Source of the DNA: JAODBQ01 sp038213195
GTDB taxonomy: Bacteria > Actinomycetota > Acidimicrobiia > Acidimicrobiales > Ilumatobacteraceae
Assembly (NCBI GenBank): GCA_038213195.1
Contig: JBBQTN010000176.1
Location: forward strand, 1 to 11,146
Direction: 5' to 3'
Length of the DNA: 11,146 nucleotides
The position numbers and the translations under genes are program-made. Below are positions 1 through 7,998 of this stretch, piece after piece (the stretch's first letter is position 1; each line of letters starts with the position of its first letter). The notes under the pieces were generated by a model that saw only the letters and a list, made by a program, of their open reading frames with translations, had not been told where the DNA came from and ran no database searches.

Positions 1-133
1 TGGAGACGTCGGGGTTCGGTGGTTCGACCTTGATCACCTCGGCGCCGAGGTCCATGAGCGTCCGCGCGCACAACGGTCCGGCGAGCACCCGGGAGAAGTC
101 GACGACCTTCAGGCCGTGCAGCGGTCCGGCCAC
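1..133 (-). CDS. Family III CoA-transferase (CaiB/BaiF), N-terminal fragment
   Basis: Only the first 44 residues are in the window; the gene runs off the left edge. The visible peptide begins MAGPLHGLKVVDFSRVLAGP and continues with a segment reading LGAEVIKVEPP. This is the standard N-terminal Rossmann start of CaiB/BaiF enzymes, which move CoA between acyl-CoA thioesters and free carboxylates. The catalytic aspartate of the family lies further on and cannot be checked. I chose the GTG at 133 because it gives the family's usual short lead-in and sits 3 bp after the stop of the enoyl-CoA hydratase gene, so the two are surely co-transcribed. In a catabolic operon it could activate the substrate or recycle CoA as an alternative to the ligase gene. 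The family is confident; the substrate is unknown. Confidence 0.85.
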   Translation of the reverse strand, partial: MAGPLHGLKVVDFSRVLAGPLCARTLMDLGAEVIKVEPPNPDVS

Positions 134-136
134 GAC

Positions 137-910
137 CTAACGCCCCACGAACCGGGCGAGACCGGGACCGTTGGACCGGAACGAACTCATCCCGATGCGC
201 AGATCCTCGGACACCCACAGCGCGGCGTGCAGCTCCGCCATCGCCGCATCAGCAGCAGCGACCCCCTCGTCGACCGCGAGGCGGGCGAGCTCCTTGGTGA
301 TCCGATGGGCGACGGTGGGGCCGTTGGCGAGCTCGAGCCCGACGGTTCGCGTTGCGTCGTCGAGGTGCTCGTCGTCGACGACGCGGTTGATCAGGTTCCA
401 GCGCTCGAGCGTCTCGGCGTCGTAGCGCCGACCGAGCATCGACATCTCCTTGGCGCGCAGCGATCCGGCCCGCTGGACCTGGCGCTGCACGGCGCCCATC
501 AACGGGTTGAGCCCGAGCGTCACCTCGACCGAGCCGATCTTCGCCGTGCGGCTGGCGAAGATCAGGTCGCAGGCCAGTGCGAGCTCGAAGCCGCCGCCGA
601 CGCAGATCCCGTGCACCGCCGCGACGATCGGGAGCGGGAACGACTCGAACCGGTGGAGGAACTCGACGGGTGAGATCGCCATCGCTCCCCCGTCCATCGC
701 CCGGTCGAACATCGTGATGTCCGCACCGGCACAGAAGTGCTTGAGGCCGCTGCGCAGCAGCACGGCCCTCGCCCCCGCCTGCTCCGCCTGTTCCAGCCCG
801 CCGAGCACACCGTCCATCAGCTCGACGCTGAGCAGGTTGTACGGCGCGAACTGCATCGTGATGATCGCGAGTGGTCCGTCGTGCTCGACGGCCACCGGTG
901 GAGTTGACAT
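137..910 (-). CDS. Enoyl-CoA hydratase/isomerase (crotonase family)
   Basis: This 257-residue protein is the normal length for a crotonase. The oxyanion-hole segment KHFCAGADI lies near residues 57-65 and a second one, HGICVGGGFELALACD, near 100-115. Both glutamates that act as acid and base in rat enoyl-CoA hydratase (E144 and E164) have counterparts 20 residues apart, E109 in GGGFE and E129 in GSVE, so true hydratase activity is plausible. The C-terminus (SEDLRIGMSSF...GPG) is typical of the family. The expected reaction is addition of water to a 2-enoyl-CoA in the cytoplasm. The start is the ATG at 910, preceded by a good GGAAGGA ribosome site. It lies 23 bp after the acyl-CoA ligase stop and 3 bp before the CoA-transferase start, inside the operon. 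An isomerase role cannot be excluded. Confidence 0.9.
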   Translation of the reverse strand: MSTPPVAVEHDGPLAIITMQFAPYNLLSVELMDGVLGGLEQAEQAGARAVLLRSGLKHFCAGADITMFDRAMDGGAMAISPVEFLHRFESFPLPIVAAVHGICVGGGFELALACDLIFASRTAKIGSVEVTLGLNPLMGAVQRQVQRAGSLRAKEMSMLGRRYDAETLERWNLINRVVDDEHLDDATRTVGLELANGPTVAHRITKELARLAVDEGVAAADAAMAELHAALWVSEDLRIGMSSFRSNGPGLARFVGR

Positions 911-933
911 GGTTCGGTCCTTCCGATCGGCCC

Positions 934-2532
934 TCAGCGGGTGTGCGGTTCGCCGGCGGCCAGGTCGAGGGCCCCGGCGTGGAGCTCTCGACGCAGGATC
1001 TTGCCGGCGGCCGACTTGGGGATCTCGTCCACGAACTGGACGCGGCGGACGCGCTTGTAGTTGGCGACCTTGCCGGCGACGTGGTCGATGACGTCCTGCG
1101 ATGTGAGCTGATGCCCGGGCCGGGTGACGACGAACGCCGTCGGGATCTCGCCGACCTGCACGTCGGGCAGGCCGATCACGGCGGCGTCGGCCACGCCAGG
1201 GTGTTCGAGGAGCAGCGCCTCGAGCTCGGCCGGGGCGACCTGGAAGCCGTTGTACTTGATCAGCTCCTTGACCCGACCGACGATGAACAGGTGCCCGTCG
1301 GCGTCGATTCGGGCCAGATCGCCGGTGTGCAGCCAGCCCTCGCCGTCGACGGTCTCCGCGGTCGCAGCAGGGTTGTTCAGGTAGCCGGCCATCACCTGTG
1401 GTCCGCGCACGAGCAGCTGGCCGACCTCGTCGACACCGAGTGCACGGGCTTCGTCGTCGACGATGAGCGATTCGGTGTTGGGGACGGTGACGCCGCTGGA
1501 GCCGGGCTTCACGTCGGGCAGGATCGTCGTGTGGCTCATCGGACTGAGCTCGGTCATTCCGAACGCCTGGTACACCGAGCACCCGATGCGTTCCGAGACC
1601 TGCGTTGCCAGCTCCGGGCCGAGCGGCGCCGCGGCGCAGCTGATGGTGCGCAGCGACGACAGGTCGAACTCGTCGACGAGCGGGTGCTGCGCGAGCGCGA
1701 GCATGACCGGCGGAACCGCATAGAAGCGCGTCACCCGATGTTCCTGGATCAGCGACAGCACTGATGCGAGATCGAAACGAGGGAGGGTGACGAACGGGAC
1801 GCCATGGGCGAGGCAGGCGTTCATCAAGCCGTTGAGCCCATAGATGTGGAACATCGGGATCGCCAGAAGAGCAACGTCGTCGGGGCGGAAGTCGTTGACG
1901 GCCCTCGATTGCGCGAGGTTGGCGACCAGGTTGCGATGGGTCAACATCACGCCCTTGGGCAGGCCTGTGGTGCCCGACGAGTACGGCAGCGTGGCCGTTC
2001 CCTGCGTGAAGTCGAGGCGCACCTGATCGAGCGGTTCGCCGAACAGTTCGTCGTAGGACGCCTCGCCGATGACCGCGACGGGCCGGCCGCCGGCGGCCGT
2101 TCGGGCGGCGGCCGCCGCCTGCGGGCCGACGATCAGCAGATCGACCGCGGCGTCGTCGAGCTGGTAGGCGATCTCGTCGGCGCCGTAGGTCGGGTTGATC
2201 GGCGTCACCGTGGCCCCGGTCAGCGTCACGGCGTGGAACACGATCGGGAAGTTCGGACCGTTGCCGGCGATCAGCGCCACCGTGGCGCCCGTGGTGACGC
2301 CTCGCTCGAACAAACCGCCGGCGAGCCGTCGCGCCTGATCGAGCACGACACCCCGCGTCCACACCGCGCCATCGACTCCGTCGATGATCGCGACCCGCTC
2401 GGCGTCGTCGGGAGCGGTGCGGAACGCGTAATCGGTGACCGACATGTCGGGGATCTCGATGTCCGGGAGGCGGCTCCGCACGATCCGCGACACCGCCGCA
2501 GCCGTGTCGCCCGCTGCAGTGTTGGTGCTCAC
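934..2532 (-). CDS. AMP-forming acyl-CoA synthetase (4-coumarate/fatty acyl-CoA ligase-like)
   Basis: This 532-residue member of the ANL superfamily activates a carboxylic acid to its acyl-AMP and then to the CoA thioester. The P-loop YSSGTTGLPKG is near residues 184-194, the adenine-binding YQAFGMTE near 321-328, the HTGD aspartate near 405, the hinge/A8 region KYNGFQVAPAE near 426-436, and the catalytic lysine in PKSAAGK near 511. All core motifs are intact. The motif set resembles 4-coumarate:CoA ligases and medium-chain ligases, but the acid substrate cannot be read from sequence. I start it at the GTG at 2532, which overlaps the stop of the molybdoenzyme gene as GTGA and so suggests translational coupling. 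The ATG at about 2400 is too far into the domain. In this operon it probably performs the entry step that makes the CoA ester used by the hydratases. Confidence 0.92.
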   Translation of the reverse strand: MSTNTAAGDTAAAVSRIVRSRLPDIEIPDMSVTDYAFRTAPDDAERVAIIDGVDGAVWTRGVVLDQARRLAGGLFERGVTTGATVALIAGNGPNFPIVFHAVTLTGATVTPINPTYGADEIAYQLDDAAVDLLIVGPQAAAAARTAAGGRPVAVIGEASYDELFGEPLDQVRLDFTQGTATLPYSSGTTGLPKGVMLTHRNLVANLAQSRAVNDFRPDDVALLAIPMFHIYGLNGLMNACLAHGVPFVTLPRFDLASVLSLIQEHRVTRFYAVPPVMLALAQHPLVDEFDLSSLRTISCAAAPLGPELATQVSERIGCSVYQAFGMTELSPMSHTTILPDVKPGSSGVTVPNTESLIVDDEARALGVDEVGQLLVRGPQVMAGYLNNPAATAETVDGEGWLHTGDLARIDADGHLFIVGRVKELIKYNGFQVAPAELEALLLEHPGVADAAVIGLPDVQVGEIPTAFVVTRPGHQLTSQDVIDHVAGKVANYKRVRRVQFVDEIPKSAAGKILRRELHAGALDLAAGEPHTR

Positions 2533-4865
2533 GGCGCGCCCACAGGTTCGAGCCGTGCCGGCACGGTCTTGTGCCACGGGGTGCCGGTGAACCGGTCACG
2601 CTGGAACGAGCCGGTCAGCTCGTTCGGAGCGACCCCGTCGGGCACCCGTTCGCCGTCGACGAGGCGGTCCGTGCCGGTGCCGTTCGGCAGGGCCAGGTGG
2701 CCGGAATGCATGCCGTGGTCGACGACCACCTCGATCGTCGCTGCGCCCCGTTCGGTGACGATGCGGACGCGGGCGCCGTCGGTGAGGCCCAGGCGTTCGG
2801 CGTCGACGGTGGCGACGCGCAGCGCATCCTGTCCGAGGCGCTTGCGCCACGCCGGGTCGCGGAAGATCGTGTTGGCGGTGAACGCGCGACGCTCGCCGGC
2901 CGACAGCAGGAACGGCCACTCAGCAGTCGCTCCCGCCGGGATCCCGAGGTCGTCGAGCTCGGCGAGGAGCTCCGGCATCGCCAACTGCACCTTGCCGTCG
3001 GGTGTGCCGACGCGCCGCCACGTCGCATCGTGGTCGTCCTCGGTGATCACAACGCCCGACGGGCTGTCGACGATCGCATCGAACAGCCGATCACCGGCAT
3101 CCGGCCCGGTACCGAATCCGGCCCCTTCGACACCGCTCGGGTTCAACATGGCACAGCGGCGGGCGATCGCCCACAACGCCGCAGCCGACGCAGCGCCGTG
3201 GGGCAGGGTCGGCCCGAGCGTGCGGTACAGCAGCACCGTCGAGATCGGCCCGAGCGCCGGCTTCGCCGCAACAGCGGCGGCGAACGCGTCGGTGAACGCC
3301 GCCCGTCCCTGCTCGGCGGCCGCGCGCAGCGGCTCGATGTCGGCGTCGGTGACGAGCCCTGCGGCCTCGAGGATGCGGGCGTGGATCTCGGGTTCGTCGA
3401 GTGGACCCTCGGGCGCTTCGAGGACCGGGCGGCGGAGGTGGAAGACGTTGCGCGGGAACTCGAAGTTGAAGAACGACGCCTCGAACTTCTCGTACTGCGT
3501 CGTCGCCGGCAGCACGTAGTCGGCCAGTCGCGCCGTCTCGGTCATGAACACGTCGATCACGACCGTGAACTCGAGCGCGGCGATCGCTTCGCGCATCCGC
3601 GCGCTGTCGGCCACGGAGTGGGCGGGGTTGCCCGACTCGACGATCAGCGCCCGGTAGCGCGCCGGGTGATCGGTGAGGATCTCCTCGGGCATGACGTTGC
3701 ACGGGATCAGTCCACCGAAGATCCGCTCTCCGGCCACCGGGCTGCGCGGCGCACGAGCGGGATCGAGCTCGGCCGTGTACGGCTTGACGAGCGGGACCAT
3801 CGTGGACGGGATGTACTGGCCGCCGGGGTTGGCGAAGTTGCCGGTGAGCGTCCAGACCAGCTTCTCGAGGTAGCTGACGAGCGTCGAGTGGCGGTTCATC
3901 TGCACGCCGAGGTCCTCGAACACGGCGACGCTCGACGCTGCAGCGATGCGCCGGGTGGCGCGTCGCACGAGGTCCTCGTCGACGCCGGCGATCGCGCAGT
4001 ACGCGCCGATGTCGATCGTCGAGAAGCGGGCGTCGACCGCGCCGAGGCCATTGGCGTGCTCGCGCAGCCAGGCATCGGCGTGCAAGCCCTCCTGGACGAT
4101 GACTGCGACCATCGCCGCGAGCAGCCAGGCGTCGCGACCGGGCGCGACCTGGAGGTGGAACTCGGCGAGCTCGGCGGTCTCGGTGACCCGCGGGTCGATC
4201 ACCACCATCGAACGATGCTCATCGTTGGCGATCGCCTTCAGCGTCGTCCGGGCATGCGGGATGCTATGGCTCATCCACGGGTTCTTGCCGACGAAGAAGG
4301 CGACCTCGCACTCGTCGAACTCCCCGCGCACGGCATTGCCGAACATCGCGCCGTTGACCCAGATCTCACCGCTCTTCTCCTGAGCGACGGCGCTGCTGCG
4401 GTACACGCCGCCGAAGCCCTTGTGCAGCGCCGCGCCGTACGCGCCGCAAAGGTGGTTGCCCTGCCCGCCGCCGCCGTAGTAGAGGATCTTGTCGCCGCCG
4501 TGCACGTCGCGCACCGCGGCGAGGCGCTCGGCGACCTCACGGACTGCGGTGTCCCAGTCGACCTCCTCGTAGGTGCCGTCATCGCGCCGGCGCAGCGGGT
4601 TGAGCACACGCTCGCCCCGCCCGTTCTGGTAGTGGTCGAGGCGCAGCGCCTTCTCGCAGGTGTACCCCTGCGACGCCGGGTGGGCCTTGTCGCCGCGGAT
4701 CCGTTCGAACGTGTGCCCATCCGATCCGAGCCGGATCTCGACGCCGCAGTTGCACTCGCACAGGATGCAGGCCGTCTTGTGCCACCTCGCCGGCGCGGCG
4801 GCGTCACCTTCCGACTTGGTCGTGATGCTGGCGCTGGTCGTGGTGGCATCGTCGATGATCGTCAT
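2529..4865 (-). CDS. Molybdopterin oxidoreductase with one 4Fe-4S cluster (DMSO reductase family)
   Basis: This 778-residue protein is a single-subunit, cytoplasmic-type molybdenum or tungsten bis-pterin enzyme. An N-terminal C-x2-C-x3-C...C set (C33, C36, C40, C70) should bind a 4Fe-4S cluster; an extra C38 lies inside it. The pterin-binding body follows, with YYGGGGQGNH near 129-138. A C-terminal dinucleotide-binding domain spans roughly 654-778. There is no twin-arginine or other signal peptide and no adjacent electron-transfer subunit. The place where relatives carry the Cys, Sec, Ser or Asp metal ligand reads YRSSAVAQEKSGE (about 155-167) without an obvious canonical ligand. The ATG at 4865 is chosen for its AAGGGA ribosome site. 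The gene lies 49 bp after the LLM gene and overlaps the ligase gene by 4 bp. Automatic labels such as formate dehydrogenase would be unsafe; the likely job is redox chemistry on the pathway substrate. Confidence 0.9.
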   Translation of the reverse strand: MTIIDDATTTSASITTKSEGDAAAPARWHKTACILCECNCGVEIRLGSDGHTFERIRGDKAHPASQGYTCEKALRLDHYQNGRGERVLNPLRRRDDGTYEEVDWDTAVREVAERLAAVRDVHGGDKILYYGGGGQGNHLCGAYGAALHKGFGGVYRSSAVAQEKSGEIWVNGAMFGNAVRGEFDECEVAFFVGKNPWMSHSIPHARTTLKAIANDEHRSMVVIDPRVTETAELAEFHLQVAPGRDAWLLAAMVAVIVQEGLHADAWLREHANGLGAVDARFSTIDIGAYCAIAGVDEDLVRRATRRIAAASSVAVFEDLGVQMNRHSTLVSYLEKLVWTLTGNFANPGGQYIPSTMVPLVKPYTAELDPARAPRSPVAGERIFGGLIPCNVMPEEILTDHPARYRALIVESGNPAHSVADSARMREAIAALEFTVVIDVFMTETARLADYVLPATTQYEKFEASFFNFEFPRNVFHLRRPVLEAPEGPLDEPEIHARILEAAGLVTDADIEPLRAAAEQGRAAFTDAFAAAVAAKPALGPISTVLLYRTLGPTLPHGAASAAALWAIARRCAMLNPSGVEGAGFGTGPDAGDRLFDAIVDSPSGVVITEDDHDATWRRVGTPDGKVQLAMPELLAELDDLGIPAGATAEWPFLLSAGERRAFTANTIFRDPAWRKRLGQDALRVATVDAERLGLTDGARVRIVTERGAATIEVVVDHGMHSGHLALPNGTGTDRLVDGERVPDGVAPNELTGSFQRDRFTGTPWHKTVPARLEPVGAP

Positions 4866-4886
4866 GGTGGTGGAGTCCCTTGGTGT

Positions 4887-4910
4887 GGGTGCGGGTGCGG
4901 GTGCGGGTGC
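4887..4910. repeat. Perfect hexanucleotide tandem repeat, four GGGTGC units
   Basis: Four exact copies of GGGTGC lie end to end, with degenerate flanking copies on either side. They occupy most of the 49-bp gap between the stop of the LLM oxidoreductase gene and the start of the molybdoenzyme gene. In the transcript they read as GCACCC units, ending 21 nt before the molybdoenzyme start and just upstream of its ribosome site. Such an array can gain or lose units by replication slippage, which would change spacing in the leader without touching either reading frame. Confidence 0.85.
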
Positions 4911-4914
4911 GCGG

Positions 4915-5973
4915 TCAGGCGGTCGTGCCGAGCGCTGCGCCGGCCTCGGCGGCGAGGGCGACCAGGGTCTCGAGGTCGGCGATCTTCTCGTCGAACGCGC
5001 CGTTGACACCGATGCGCAGGGTGGTGACCCCGCTGCGCTCGTACTCGGCCAGGCGGTCCCTGATCATCGCGGGTGGTCCGACGAGGTTGGTACCCAGGCC
5101 GATCTCGATCGGGATGCGGGCCGCCGCGGCGTCGCGGTCGCCTGCGGCCCACAGGCGCTGGACCTCGGCGACGTCGGCGCCGTAGCCCTGGCGGGCGAAC
5201 GCGTCGTTGTAGAAGTTCTTGGTCGACGAGCCCATCGCGCCGAACGTGAAGGCGTACCCATCGGCATGGCGGCGGCCCGCGGCAGCGATCGCGTCCGGGT
5301 CGTCGACGGTGAAGTCGAGACCGACGGCGACGACCCGATCGACGTCGTCCAGCGACCGACCGGCGTGCTCGGCGCCTGCGGCGATCAGGTCGAAGAACGC
5401 GCCGGCGGTTGCCGGGAAGAACGAGTTGCCGATCCAGCCGTCGGCAAGCTCCCCGGTCAGGCGCAGGTTGGCCGGCCCGAGCGAGGCGACGTACACCGGG
5501 ATCGGCGCTGTCTCGGCCCGTGACCGGATCGCCCTGCCGGCGCCGCCCGGGAGCGGGATTTGGTACACCGAGCCGTCGTAGGTGAGGCGTTCACCCGCTG
5601 TGATCATCTTGATGATCTCGATCGTCTCGCGGGTGCGCTGCACGGGTCGGTCGAACGGCACGCCGTGCCAGCCCTCGATGACCTGGGGGCCGCTGGCGCC
5701 GATCCCCAGGATCAGCCGGCCGTTCGACAGGAGCTGCACGCCCTGTGCCGTCATCGCCAGCATCGCCGGCGAGCGCGCCCCGAGCTGGGCGATGCCGGTG
5801 GCGAGCTGCAGACGCTCGGTGACGGCGGCGATGGCGGCGAGCGGCGTGAACGCGTCGTAGGCCCAATACTCGGCGACCCACACCGAGTCGACCCCGATGC
5901 GCTCGGCCTCCCGCGCGAGCTCCAGGAAGCGGGGCATCGCCGGGTCGATCGACAGCCCGATCTTGATCGTCAT
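4915..5973 (-). CDS. LLM-class (luciferase-like) F420/flavin-dependent oxidoreductase
   Basis: This 352-residue TIM-barrel protein belongs to the bacterial luciferase-like family. The N-terminus reads IGLSIDPAMPRFLELAREAE and is followed by DSVWVAEYWAYDAFTPLAAIA near residues 29-49. Next come TERLQLATGIAQLGARSP near 52-69 and LSNGRLILGIGASGPQVIEGWHG near 81-103. The last two are the usual glycine-rich strands of F420-dependent members such as methylene-H4MPT reductase and glucose-6-phosphate dehydrogenase relatives. In actinobacteria most such proteins use F420 rather than FMN, but the cofactor is inferred. The ATG at 5973 overlaps the HxlR stop as ATGA, so the two are translationally coupled. 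Within the operon it probably reduces, dehydrogenates or monooxygenates an intermediate. The substrate is unknown. Confidence 0.9.
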   Translation of the reverse strand: MTIKIGLSIDPAMPRFLELAREAERIGVDSVWVAEYWAYDAFTPLAAIAAVTERLQLATGIAQLGARSPAMLAMTAQGVQLLSNGRLILGIGASGPQVIEGWHGVPFDRPVQRTRETIEIIKMITAGERLTYDGSVYQIPLPGGAGRAIRSRAETAPIPVYVASLGPANLRLTGELADGWIGNSFFPATAGAFFDLIAAGAEHAGRSLDDVDRVVAVGLDFTVDDPDAIAAAGRRHADGYAFTFGAMGSSTKNFYNDAFARQGYGADVAEVQRLWAAGDRDAAAARIPIEIGLGTNLVGPPAMIRDRLAEYERSGVTTLRIGVNGAFDEKIADLETLVALAAEAGAALGTTA

Positions 5974-6482
5974 GTCGTGCCTGCCCGATGTGCCGCGTCG
6001 AACGCCGGTCCGGGCACGTGGGCCAGATCACGCGCCTCGATCGGCTCGCCGGTCTCGTCGTCGACGAGTTGCAGCCGCACGCGGTGCCCGGTCGTGCGAT
6101 CGACCAGTCGCAACGGCTCGTTGCCCGCCCCCAGCACGTGGCGATCACCCCACTCGCGCAACGCGATCAGCACGTGGCGCAGATCCCACCCGCGTGCGCT
6201 CAGCCGGTACTCGGTTCGCGTCCGCCCCCGCCCGGAGTCGTACTCGGCCGTCACGAGGATGCCCGCCGCAGTCAGACGACGCAGCCGGTCCGCCAGCGTC
6301 GCCCGACTGATCCCGAGCCGGGCGACGAGGTCGTCGAAGCGGCGCACGCCATTCATCACGTCGCGGATGACGAGCATGCTCCACCGGTCGCCGAACAGGT
6401 CGAGCGACTCGGCGACGGGGCAGGGCCGCGTCGGGAGCCGGCTCCAGTCGATTCTCAGGGGTCGCCCGTCAGACCCGCTCAC
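5970..6482 (-). CDS. HxlR-family winged-helix transcriptional regulator
   Basis: This 170-residue protein has an HxlR DNA-binding domain at about residues 19-100. CPVAESLDLFGDRWSMLVIRD is followed by RRFDDLVARLGISRATLADRLRRLTAAGIL and a wing reading RTEYRLSARG. The near-invariant N-terminal cysteine of the family (C21 here) is present; in some HxlR proteins it senses thiol stress or quinones. A C-terminal extension (about 115-170, with HRVRLQLVDDETGEPIEA) is common in actinobacterial members. I use the GTG at 6482 because a GGAGG site lies 7 bases upstream and the start overlaps the SRPBCC stop as GTGA. The gene sits inside the operon, so it probably controls the surrounding genes. A candidate operator lies upstream of the SRPBCC gene at 7047-7070. 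Confidence 0.9.
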   Translation of the reverse strand: MSGSDGRPLRIDWSRLPTRPCPVAESLDLFGDRWSMLVIRDVMNGVRRFDDLVARLGISRATLADRLRRLTAAGILVTAEYDSGRGRTRTEYRLSARGWDLRHVLIALREWGDRHVLGAGNEPLRLVDRTTGHRVRLQLVDDETGEPIEARDLAHVPGPAFDAAHRAGTT

Positions 6483-6991
6483 GGCCCGACCTCCGCTGAC
6501 TCGGCGAGCTGCTTGATCCCGGCCACGACACGTTCCATGTTCAGCCGGTGCTCCCCCATCCGCCGGGCGACGATGCGCTCCTCCTTGTCGGGCATGTTCT
6601 CGATCGCGTAGTTCAGGCCACCACGCCCTGGCCCCATCTGGAACCAGAACTCGAGGTGCACCGAACCCCCGTCGGCGTCGCTGATCGTGTAGCGCCAGAT
6701 CGACGACACGTCGTCGTCGCGGCCGATCACGCTCCACTCGAAGACGTGCTCAGGCTCGAAGGCCGTCACGATGCACGTCGTCGACCACTCGCCGATGGCG
6801 GCGTGGGCGCTGTGACCGACGAAGCGAGCACCCAGGGCCGGCCCGTCGGCGCCATCGAGCCACTCGGCGCCGCTCACCTCGGTCGAGAAGCGCGACGACA
6901 GTCCGATGTCCGACACGAGCGCCCACACCGCAGACGCGTGCGCCATGACATCGATCGACACCGAGGTCGTCGGACAGTCGAGGTACTTCAT
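6479..6991 (-). CDS. SRPBCC (START-like, polyketide cyclase/dehydrase type) protein
   Basis: This 170-residue protein has the look of the SRPBCC helix-grip fold. The opening strand is TTSVSIDVMAHASAVWALVSDI, followed by the helix segment LSSRFSTEVSGAEWLDG. A central strand series follows (GARFVGHSAH, CIVTAFEPEHVFEWSVIG), and the long C-terminal helix spans about residues 140-165. Such proteins bind hydrophobic ligands in a deep cavity; some are cyclases, many are lipid or aromatic binders. No catalytic residues can be assigned. The start ATG at 6991 has only a weak ribosome site, so a leader or promoter may begin in the 125-bp gap upstream. It is coupled to HxlR by a 4-bp overlap, suggesting that it handles, or helps sense, the same hydrophobic ligand. 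Confidence 0.78.
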   Translation of the reverse strand: MKYLDCPTTSVSIDVMAHASAVWALVSDIGLSSRFSTEVSGAEWLDGADGPALGARFVGHSAHAAIGEWSTTCIVTAFEPEHVFEWSVIGRDDDVSSIWRYTISDADGGSVHLEFWFQMGPGRGGLNYAIENMPDKEERIVARRMGEHRLNMERVVAGIKQLAESAEVGP

Positions 6992-7046
6992 CCGCTGATC
7001 CGACAGTGCAGACGATGGATCGAACGTGGTCCTGGCACGACAGTTG

Positions 7047-7070
7047 AGTTCGTCATCTGAACGATGAACT
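7047..7070. promoter_or_regulatory. Operator-like inverted repeat, AGTTC-N14-GAACT
   Basis: This 24-bp element sits in the 125-bp gap between the SDR gene and the SRPBCC gene. Its outer arms are AGTTC and GAACT. A second short inverted pair, TCGT-N7-ACGA, lies inside but is not exactly concentric. On the minus strand a TAAGTT hexamer at 7072-7067 could be a -10 box, which would place the repeat over the transcription start of the SRPBCC-HxlR-LLM segment. The HxlR protein encoded two genes on is the natural candidate to bind it. The repeat is visible; the promoter and the binding partner are inferred. Confidence 0.3.
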
Positions 7071-7116
7071 TACATCACCGGCGGACGATGCCGGGTGGTC
7101 GGCCACTCTGCGTTCC

Positions 7117-7932
7117 TCAACCACTGGCGACGATGCCACCGTCGCACGTGATGATCTCGCCGACCGTGAACGCGCTGGCGCGGGACGCGAGGAAGATGGC
7201 CAGCCCGGCGATGTCCTCCGGGGTCCCGACCCGCCGCCGCGGGTTGACGCGGCCCACGGCATCCCAGTCGGTGTTGTCCACGTCGCCACCGCCACCCACT
7301 CCGGTGCTCAACATCCACGTCGGGAACGGACCCGGCGCGATCGCGTTGACGATGATGTTCCGACGGACGAGCGAGGCGGCGATCTGGCGCGTCAACGTGT
7401 GCAACGCGGCCTTGGACGGCCCATACGACATCGTCTCGAACACCGGGGTCTTGATCCCGTCGATCGACCCGATGTTGATGATCCGCGCCGGATCCTCGGC
7501 AGTCCCCGCCGCCTCCAGCAGTGGCAGCAACCGCTGGATGAGGAAGAACACCCCTTTGACATTGGTGTCCATCACCTTGTCCCACCCGATCTCAGGAAAT
7601 GTCTCGATCGGCGCCCCCCATGACACGCCGGCGTTGTTGACGAGCACATCGAGTCGTTCTTCCCGCTCCCTGAACTGCGCAGTCAGCGCGTCGACCCCGT
7701 CGAGGCCGGAGAGGTCGGCAGGGAGGGACACGCAGTCGATGCCGTACCGATCCGTCAGCCGTGACGCTGTGGCATCGCACACGGCGGCCTTGCGCGACGA
7801 GATGTACACCTTCGCGCCATTGGCGAGGAATCCGGACGCGATCATCTCACCAATTCCTCGGGACCCGCCCGTCACCAGAACGACTTTGCCGGCAACGCCG
7901 AACAACGTTTCCAAATCCACGAACTTCTCCAT
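7117..7932 (-). CDS. Classical short-chain dehydrogenase/reductase (SDR)
   Basis: This 271-residue protein is a complete classical SDR. The nucleotide-binding TGGSRGIG is at 21-28, NNAG at 99-102, and the catalytic tetrad is N124, S156, Y170 and K174 (YGPSK). The C-terminal GEIITCDGGI motif is typical of the family. An arginine (R47) after the second strand in YISSRK suggests NADP(H) preference, though this is only a hint. It should oxidise or reduce a hydroxyl/keto group, for example 3-hydroxyacyl-CoA to 3-oxoacyl-CoA. Its neighbour upstream is a MaoC hydratase, so the hydrated product may pass straight to this enzyme. The gap to the MaoC gene is 66 bp. The start ATG at 7932 has a close GAGAG ribosome site. 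Confidence 0.92.
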   Translation of the reverse strand: MEKFVDLETLFGVAGKVVLVTGGSRGIGEMIASGFLANGAKVYISSRKAAVCDATASRLTDRYGIDCVSLPADLSGLDGVDALTAQFREREERLDVLVNNAGVSWGAPIETFPEIGWDKVMDTNVKGVFFLIQRLLPLLEAAGTAEDPARIINIGSIDGIKTPVFETMSYGPSKAALHTLTRQIAASLVRRNIIVNAIAPGPFPTWMLSTGVGGGGDVDNTDWDAVGRVNPRRRVGTPEDIAGLAIFLASRASAFTVGEIITCDGGIVASG

Positions 7933-7998
7933 CTCTCGAAGGGGCCGGCCACGTCACGGACGTTTCAGCGCGTTCCCGGCACAGCGCTCTGCCGATGT

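Noticed and set aside
1804..3519. A 571-codon open frame on the plus strand.
   Set aside because: It runs antisense across both the ligase and the molybdoenzyme genes, has low-complexity composition and no recognisable domain.
2571..5006. An 811-codon open frame on the plus strand.
   Set aside because: It is antisense to the molybdoenzyme gene. Its translation is Arg/Gly/Ala/Val-rich with no family motifs, and it arises from high third-position GC; the minus-strand frame has full domain support.
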